A stretch of DNA of 64,000 bases from Prorocentrum cordatum. Taxonomy: Eukaryota; Sar; Dinophyceae; Prorocentrales; Prorocentraceae. Below, piece after piece: positions 57,865-64,000 of the stretch (positions are counted from its first letter, which is position 1; each line of letters starts with the position of its first letter). Under the pieces are notes generated by a model that saw only the letters and a list, made by a program, of their open reading frames with translations, had not been told where the DNA came from and did no database searches. The position numbers and the translations under genes are program-made. The stretch is from positions 37,501 through 101,500 of the forward strand of contig CAUYUJ010014343.1 of NCBI GenBank assembly GCA_963575745.1. Direction: 5' to 3'.

Positions 57865-58035
57865 TGGAGGAGGAGGAGGAGGAGGAGGAGGAGGAGAGGA
57901 GGAGGAGGAGGAGGAGGAGGAGGAGGAGGAGGAGGAGGAGGAGGAGGAGGAGGAGGAGGAGGAGGAGGAGGAGGAGGAGGAGGAAGGAGAAAGAGGAGGA
58001 GCAAGAGGAGGAGGAGGAGGAGGAGGAGGAGGAAT
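57865..58035. repeat. (GAG)n low complexity
   Basis: GGAGGAGGA for about 170 bp directly upstream of the minus-strand ORF start. Confidence 0.95.
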
Positions 58036-58229
58036 ACGGCCCAAACGACGCCGCGATAAGAGCTCCTACGAGAGGAAAGGGCGCGAGGGGTGCAGCGCGG
58101 GCCGCGGCCTGCTTCCGGCGAGGGTTCGAAGCGGTCGCCACGCAGAGCACTTCTGCTGTCACGGTGGCGGATGCGCCGACGACAGCCGGATTGGTTAGGC
58201 AGCCGGTCATGGCAGGAGGGCCCAGGATC

Positions 58230-58396
58230 GGATCGTACAGTCGGCCTTGATTGGACAGGACACGCGAGAGGACACAAGACCCTTCCGAGGGCCACGCCAC
58301 ATCGCCAAGGGGGTGTAAGGAGGCACGGGTCGCGAGGCACAGGACTCAAGGGTACCCTTGACTTGGCGGGGTCGACCTACTAATCCAGGCCGACTG
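58230..58396. repeat. TIR element family J, copy 2
   Basis: GTCGGCCTTGATTGGACAGG at the left, TACTAATCCAGGCCGAC at the right (inverted). Core GAGAGGACACAAGACCCTTC, TCGCGAGGCACAGGACTCAA. Partner of 17605-17757. Confidence 0.8.
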
Positions 58397-58639
58397 AAGT
58401 CAGCACAACCATGGCAGGAGGGCCAGAACCGAATCGTACACCACCAAAGGTCCTCCAACCTTCAGGCACGACGGTTTCCTTTCTGTGCCCGTGCAAGGCC
58501 GGTGGCGGCCTTCCGCAGGCGGAAGCCAAGCAATACGGTGCCCATCGGTGGGAAGAAGGGGGACAGAAACCTCAAATTGGGAGGCATTGGAACCAGATTG
58601 GGCTTTCCACCTGAGGAGTCAAAGCCCCCTTTAGCAAAA

Positions 58640-58765
58640 CGCGGTTCAGTGAAAACGACCTCGGGCCCAAACCTGGCGGGCGCAAGCGTGGAAAATGACG
58701 GCCGCGGCGCCCTCCCGAGAACGGAAGACTGACAATTCACTAATCAGCGTGACAGGGTGGGTGTC
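58640..58765. repeat. dispersed repeat shared with 51640-51745
   Basis: See 51640-51745; no gene. Confidence 0.5.
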
Positions 58766-58779
58766 CTGTCCACCCCAGA

Positions 58780-58990
58780 ATCAATGTCGGATCGGCTATC
58801 AAAATGAATCGGATCGGCGGAAATCGGCAACCAAGTCTGGAAGAGTCGAACCAGCCGGCATCGGCAGGCGAATATGCCTCCAAAGAGAGATCGGAACCCA
58901 AATCGGAATCCCAAGTCGAATCGAATCGGAATCGGAAGCCATCGAAGTTGAATCGAATCGAATCGGAGGTATCGAAATGAGCCCTGCGAT
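58780..58990. repeat. GAATCG-rich degenerate repeat
   Basis: AATGAATCGGATCGG, CAAATCGGAATCCCAAGTCG and GAATCGAATCGAATCGG. Confidence 0.65.
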
Positions 58991-59199
58991 AGCCCCGAGC
59001 GAATAGCGGCGCTAGGCACTGGAACAAACAAGCAGGAGCAAGAGACACGACAGCAAGCAACCGCAGCGGTGGCGGGGGTGGCAGCCACAGCAGCGTCAGC
59101 AGCAACGACATGGAGTCCTGAGTCGGCACAACGAGGGCAAGAAGAGCAGTGCGACTACTACGTTACGGATAAGGAGGAAGGCGAAAAGAACCCATCCTT

Positions 59200-59275
59200 G
59201 AATGTGATGTATATTGTGGTAGTGGTCGTAGTCGAAGAGGTTGACGTTGTGGTGGAAGTCGTCGTGGTCTTGCGA
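59200..59275. repeat. GTCGTGGT / GTAGTGGTC low complexity
   Basis: TTGTGGTAGTGGTCGTAGTC and TGTGGTGGAAGTCGTCGTGG. Confidence 0.5.
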
Positions 59276-60339
59276 CGTACGGGGAGGTCCAGGAATGCGA
59301 GCGAGAGGGTAAACACAAACAAAGGGATGCCCCAAATTGCGAAAACAAAACGTGTAGACATCACTTACAAATGTTATGCGTACATGCGCACAAGTATATT
59401 CCTGCTAGGGCGTGGACCAACCACAACGACGTCGTGCAGCGCATGGGGTGAGAGCTATGCGGCGCGATATACTGTCTGCAAAGTGCGCGGTGGAAACGAT
59501 GCGGTGCAAACGATGGGTGCAAAACATGAGGTGCCGCCTACGGGGTGCAATGTATATGCGGTGCAAATCACCTTGCTGGCATCCGCGCGTGACCACCTCC
59601 GAAGAGCGTCCCAGCGTCCCACCCGCCCACCCGCAACGTGTTGGTTAAACTCACCCGTCGTGATGGCGCGATGACCCCTTCTGATACAAACCTTTGGCTC
59701 TGGCCAGCGAATGCTGATGCAGATGGTAATTCTTTACGCTTCGCGCATCCCCACCAGCCCATCTCACAGCAGCAACTCTCGCGAAGCATGCCGACAGTCG
59801 TGTTTTTCAGGCGTGTGTCCGCTTGGCCCCGCATATCTCCCCTGTTCCTCCTTCCTCCCGCCTCCTTGTACATCCTCCTTGTGGGGGAGCGGGAGAAGGA
59901 CGAGGCGGAGGAGGAGGGAGAGAACGCGCTCCTCGTGATTTGAGTCGTTTGGGGTTTCTCGTCCTGGTGTGAGTCGTTCGGGCCCTTCTTCCTGGTGTGA
60001 GTCGTTCGGGCTCTTCGTGGTGTGAGTCGTTCGGGCTCTTCGTCCTGGTGTGAGTCGTTCGGGCTTCTCGTGGTGTGAGTTGTTCGGGCCCCTCATCCTG
60101 GTGTGAGTCGTTCGGGCCCCTCCTCCTGGTGTGACTCGTTCGGGCTCCTCGTGGTGTGAGTCGTTCGGGGCCCGCGTCGTGGTGTGAGTCGTTCGGGCTC
60201 CTCGTGGTGTGAGTCGTTCGGGCGCCTCGTCCTGGTGTGAGTCGTTCGGGCCCCTCCTTGTGGTGTGAGTCGTTCGGGCTCTTCGTGGTGTGAGTCGTTC
60301 GGGGCCCGCGTCGTGGTGTGAGTCCTTCGGGCTCCTCGT

Positions 60340-60595
60340 GGGGCCTTTTGGGGGCCTCTTGGAGCCTCGCGGGGCCTCTTGGGGGCCTCTTGGGGGCCTC
60401 TTGGGGGCCTCTTGGGGCCTCTTGGGAGCCTCGTGGGGGCCTCTTGGGGGCCTCTTGGGGCATCGTAGGGCCTCTTGGGGGCCTCTTGGGGGCCTCTTGG
60501 GGGCCTCTTGGGGCCGCCTGGGGGCCTCTTGGGGGCCTCTTGGAGGCCTCTTGGGGGCCTCCTGGGGGCCTCTTGGGGCCATCTTGGGGCCTCTT
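60340..60595. repeat. CTTGGGGGCCT array (left arm)
   Basis: About twenty units of GGGGGCCTCTT on this strand, mirrored at 61330-61632 as AAGAGGCCCCC. The right-arm array is about 50 bp longer, so the arms differ by unit number here. Confidence 0.9.
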
Positions 60596-61329
60596 GCGAC
60601 CTCTGCAGAAGCGCAAAGGAGAGCTGCCCCCTGAGAAGGACAAAATGAGCCCCAAACCTTCGTCAAATCAATGATTTTGCTATGAGGGAAGATGAGCGCG
60701 GCCCCCTCAGAAGGCCAAAATGGGGCCAAACCCTTCGTAAAATCAATGGTTTCTGCTTCAACGACGAGTTCAGGGACCAAACTCCCCCCCCCCCCCCCTC
60801 GGGGCCAGAATCCTCGTGAAGGTCGTCGTTGTTTTGCCCTCCCAGGAGTCGGAAAAGACCCCTCCAACGACCCGCGGGGCGCCCTCTCCAGGTCCAGGGG
60901 GAGGGGGTAGGGGGAGGGGTAAACCCCTCCCCGAAGGGGAAGAAGGGGGGTTGAGGACAGAGCGGGCTCTCTAACTAGAGAGAGCTCTGCCCCCTTCGGG
61001 GAGGGGTTTACCCCTCCCCCTACCCCCTCCCCCTGGACCTGGAGAGGGCGCCCCGCGGGTCGTTGGAGGGGTCTTTTTCGACTCCTGGGAGGGCCAAAAA
61101 ACGACGACCCTCACGAGGATTCTGGCCCCGAAAGGGGGGGGGGGAGTTTGGTCCCTCTGCTCGTCTTTGAAGCAGAAACATTGATTTTACGAAGGGTTTG
61201 GCCCCATTTTGGCCTTCTGAGGGGGCCGCGCTCATCTTCCCTCATAGCAAAATCATTGATTTTACGAAGGTTTTGGGCTCATTTTGTCCTTCTCAGGGGG
61301 CAGCTCTCCTTTGCGCTTCTGCGGAGGTC

Positions 61330-61632
61330 GCAAGAGGCCCCAAGATGGCCCCAAGAGGCCCCCAGGAGGCTCCCAAGAGGCCTCCCCCCCCAGAGGCCCC
61401 CAAGCGGCCCCAAGAGGCCCCCAAGAGGCCCCCAGGCCCCCAAGAGGCCCCCAAGAGGCCCCCAAGAGGCCCCCAAGAGGCCCCAAGAGGCCCCCACGAG
61501 GCCCCAAGAGGCCCCCAAGAGGCCCCCAAGAGGCTCCCAAGAGGCCCCACGAGGCCCCAAGAGGCCCCCAAGAGGCCCCCAAGAGGCCCCCAAGAGGCCC
61601 CACGAGGCTCCAAGAGGCCCCCAAGAGGCCCC
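61330..61632. repeat. AAGAGGCCCCC array (right arm)
   Basis: About 24 units of CCCCCAAGAGGC, mirror of 60340-60595. Confidence 0.9.
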
Positions 61633-62245
61633 ACGAGGAGCCCGAACGACTCACAACAGGACGAGGGGCCCGAACGACTCACACCACGAAGAGCCCGAAC
61701 GACTCACACCACAAGGAGGGGCCCGAACGACTCACACCAGGACGAGGCGCCCGAACGACTCACACCACGAGGAGCCCGAAGGACTCACACCACGACGCGG
61801 GCCCCGAACGACTCACACCACGAGGAGCCCGAACGAGTCACACCAGGAGGAGGGGCCCGAACGACTCACACCAGGATGAGGGGCCCGAACAACTCACACC
61901 ACGAGAAGCCCGAACGACTCACACCAGGACGAAGAGCCCGAACGACTCACACCACGAAGAGCCCGAACGACTCACACCAGGAAGAAGGGCCCGAACGACT
62001 CACACCAGGACGAGAAACCCCAAACGACTCAAATCACGAGGAGCGCTTTCTCTCCCTCCTCCTCCGCCTCGTCCTTCTCCCGCTCCCCCCACAAGGAGGA
62101 TGTACAAGGAGGCGGGAGGAAGGAGGAACAGGGGAGATATGCGGGGCCAAGCGGACACACGCCTGAAAAACACGACTGTCGGCATGCTTCGCGAGAGTTG
62201 CTGCTGTGAGATGGGCTGGTGGGGATACGCGAAGCGTAAAGAATT

Positions 62246-63130
62246 ATGGTGGGCGACGACAGCAACAACGACGACGACGACGTTCATGACGGCGATGGGG
62301 ATGATGACGACGACGATCTGCAGGCATGAATGGGGCCGCATTCGGACAAAGATAGGACCCTCGTTTGCTGGCAGACTCAGAGACCCGATGCATTGACTTG
62401 CTCGACAGCCCCAGGGCCCGGTGATCCATATGTGATGGCCCCAGGGACCGAAACGAGGCAACAACGCCTGGCTCGAAAAACATTGAGGCGCTGGATCTCA
62501 AGGTCCGGCACAAGTCTGGGAAGATCTCACTGTGCCGACCTTGCAGACGTGCCGCAGCGGATGTTGCGTGGATTTCTGGCAATGCAAGACCCCGAAACGG
62601 CAGGCGGAAAACGAAGTGAATTGAAACGTGGATGTTTGCTCAATCTTGATTCTTGGCCAAGATAAAAACGCGAAATGCAACTCGAAATCCGGTGCGAAAT
62701 TCTCCAGGACTCTCCGGGCCCATCCTGTTGTTTTCCACACGCGATCCGTTTTGCCTGCGGCCTTCTGAGAAATTGCCTGAGCCTCCCCCGAAGACACATA
62801 AAACATCCCTGAAGGCCCAAGGGCCTAGGGTTTCTGGGAAGCCCCGCCGCCTTCTAACAAGGCCTCCTCCTTCTCAATTCCCCCCTGTGATGAGAAGCAG
62901 GTCCACACTACGACGCGAAGGTGATGTAGACGTCAATGGATGTAATGATGTTCTTCCTATTATGCCTATGCTCTATTCCGTCGCCCTCGCAATAACCCAC
63001 CACGGCGGTGTGCGCCCCCGCCTGTTTCTGACTTTATCATCCTGTCTGGTCTTAGCCCAGCTTGACCACTGGCCGAAAAAAACCCAATTGCGAATCCGGC
63101 TGCTTGTGATTCCCCTCCCCCTGGGGGCAC
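62246..63130. other. no supported gene
   Basis: Starts with ACGACGACGACGTTCATGAC, then moderate-complexity sequence. A plus frame at 62653-63216 is open but without motif. 63130-63190 resembles the left end of family A (GAAAGTACCAATACCACTAC, GACCTCTCCCAAGGAT). Confidence 0.35.
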
Positions 63131-63169
63131 TGGAAAGTACCAATACCACTACTCCCCGGACCTCTCCCA

Positions 63170-63300
63170 AGGATATGCTGTCCCCATCGTACTTAAGGAC
63201 CACATCCCAGAAATAATTGCGAGCACCCAAGAAAATATCGAAACCGTGTCGAACGAGTATCGCCTCCAAGGGCCCGACACGTGAACACCCTCCAGGTCCG
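63170..63300. repeat. dispersed repeat shared with 53815-53940
   Basis: CCCATCGTACTTAAGGACCA, CATCCCAGAAATAATT, GTGTCGAACGAGTATCGCCT, GGGCCCGACACGTGAA. Directly followed by the CCACCAGCCC element. Confidence 0.65.
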
Positions 63301-63322
63301 GCAGCGTACTGGTGCTCGAAAT

Positions 63323-63442
63323 CCCACCAGCCCTCTGGGCGTAGGTGGTTTAGGGAGTTTCCTCTTCCACCCCTCCTTCTTCCCCTTCGGGGAGAGGTTT
63401 ACCCCTACCCCCTCCCCATGGACCTGGACAAAGGGTTTCGCG
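63323..63442. repeat. CCACCAGCCC hairpin repeat, copy
   Basis: CCACCAGCCC-TCT-GGGCGTAGGTGG, GTTTAGGGAGTTTCCTCTTC, CTTCCCCTTCGGGGAGAGG, CCATGGACCTGGACAAAGG. Confidence 0.65.
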
Positions 63443-63544
63443 AGGTGTCGGAGCGTTCAAAACGCCTGGGCGAGGAAGCCAAAATCATTGGTTTACCATG
63501 GTTTGGCCCTATTTGGCCTCCTGACAGGGGCGGACGCTAATTGG

Positions 63545-64000
63545 TGCTTCCGTGTTTCGGGACGCTTGCGGACAGTCCCACTGGGGCCTTCGGTGGAGCT
63601 CCCTGTGAGGCCACGAAACGCTGCACTGGGTGGGTGAAAACGCCACAATGGGTGTGCGGGACGCATGCGGACGGTGGCACTGGGGCCTTCCGTGGAGCTC
63701 CCTATGGGGCCACGAAACGTTGTAATGGGTAGGTGAAAATGCCCAATTGGGTGTTTCAGGACGCACTCGGACGGTCCCACTGGGGCCTTCGGTGGAGCTC
63801 CCTGTGGCCACGAAACGCTGCACTGAGTGGGGGGGACGCATGTGGACGGTAGCACTGTGACCTTCGGTGGGGCTACTTATGGGGCCACGAATCGCTGTGC
63901 TGAGTGGGGGGGGCGCATGTGGACGGAGGCACTGGGGCTTCCGGTGGAGCTCCCCGTGGGGCCACGAAGCGTGTACTGAGTGGGGGGGAAGGACGCATGC
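63545..64000. repeat. tandem repeat, units of about 76-102 bp, running off the window
   Basis: About five units of GGACGCATGCGGACGGT, CACTGGGGCCTTCGGTGGAG, CTCCCTGTGGGGCCACGAAA, CGCTGCACTGAGTGGG. Related sequence in reverse at 48640-48675 (TTTCGTGGCCCCACAGGGAG, CTCCACCGAAGG). Confidence 0.8.

Larger units (their letters stand above)
59728..62245. repeat. 2.5-kb near-perfect palindrome
   Basis: Left arm about 59728-60965 and right arm about 60985-62245 are reverse complements. The outer ends are AATTCTTTACGCTTCGCG and GCGAAGCGTAAAGAATT. From outside in, each arm holds a unique end, a CCCGAACGACTCACACCA array, a CCCCAAGAGG array, a 180-bp unique block (CAAAATGAGCCC, ATGATTTTGCTATGAGGGAA) and ACCCCTCCCCGAAGGGG. 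The centre is CTCTCTA-AC-TAGAGAG at 60967-60982. Rare unit variants match in mirror order. The arms also match the element in the LINE at 26105-26662. Long frames are repeat-derived. Confidence 0.9.

Noticed and set aside
59764-62396. Several 280-370-codon ORFs with Thr/His/Arg/Pro repeats
   Set aside because: They follow the CCCGAACGACTCACACCA and AAGAGGCCCCC arrays, appear in several frames and on both arms of the palindrome, and end where the repeats end.

Overview
The window looks like nuclear DNA of a dinoflagellate. The strongest single clue is a perfect 22-nt match to the dinoflagellate trans-spliced leader at 35513-35534. Supporting clues are a Helitron and a LINE of the kinds common in these genomes, a gene of fibronectin-III-like 'LDxxELGG' repeats, introns with GA-AG and GC-AG borders, high GC, and very heavy micro- and minisatellite content. 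I see no operons, tRNA, rRNA or other bacterial organisation. The genus cannot be fixed from sequence alone; Prorocentrum or a Symbiodiniaceae relative would fit.

Layout. 0.4-8.0 kb: a minus-strand Helitron with a DUF6570-like domain, a Helitron N-terminal domain, a Rep HUH/two-tyrosine nuclease, a Pif1-type helicase and a cysteine-rich C-terminal tail, broken by several frameshifts that mostly sit on homopolymers. 8.1-9.3 kb: a 77-bp minisatellite beside the Helitron 5' end. 9.9-11.1 kb: a minus-strand ORF with a zinc-finger-like start. 11.5-15.4 kb: satellites (CCTGCAATA, CCAAGATGG, a 288-bp tandem pair, GGGCTATAG, GAC/TCG, 272 bp of TAG, GAG). 15.7-22.3 kb: exon-like islands among short terminal-inverted-repeat (TIR) elements. 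24.9-30.3 kb: a minus-strand LINE (endonuclease, reverse transcriptase with YADD, zinc-finger tail), interrupted by a repeat element. 30.5-45.3 kb: dense TIR elements around minus-strand exons. 45.3-59.7 kb: low-complexity arrays, degenerate CCCCAAGAGG arrays, a second TIR family and an ORF that resembles a LINE ORF1. 59.7-62.2 kb: a near-perfect 2.5-kb palindrome. 62.2-64 kb: dispersed and tandem repeats.

The main result is at 42.6-45.3 kb. A five-exon minus-strand model (45322-44628, 44465-44235, 44061-43625, 43185-42952, 42782-about 42630) keeps reading frame across four introns, and the joins restore the domain pattern. All four introns consist of TIR elements, three flanked by short direct repeats, with borders GA-AG, GA-AG, GA-AG and GC-AG. 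One intron is an element of one family with a second family inserted inside it. The same element families recur up to seven times elsewhere in the window. This fits introner elements, meaning transposons that make new introns, with several TIR families active in one locus.

Most long open frames in this window come from GC-rich or triplet repeats and were not annotated. Boundaries of exons outside the five-exon model are approximate.
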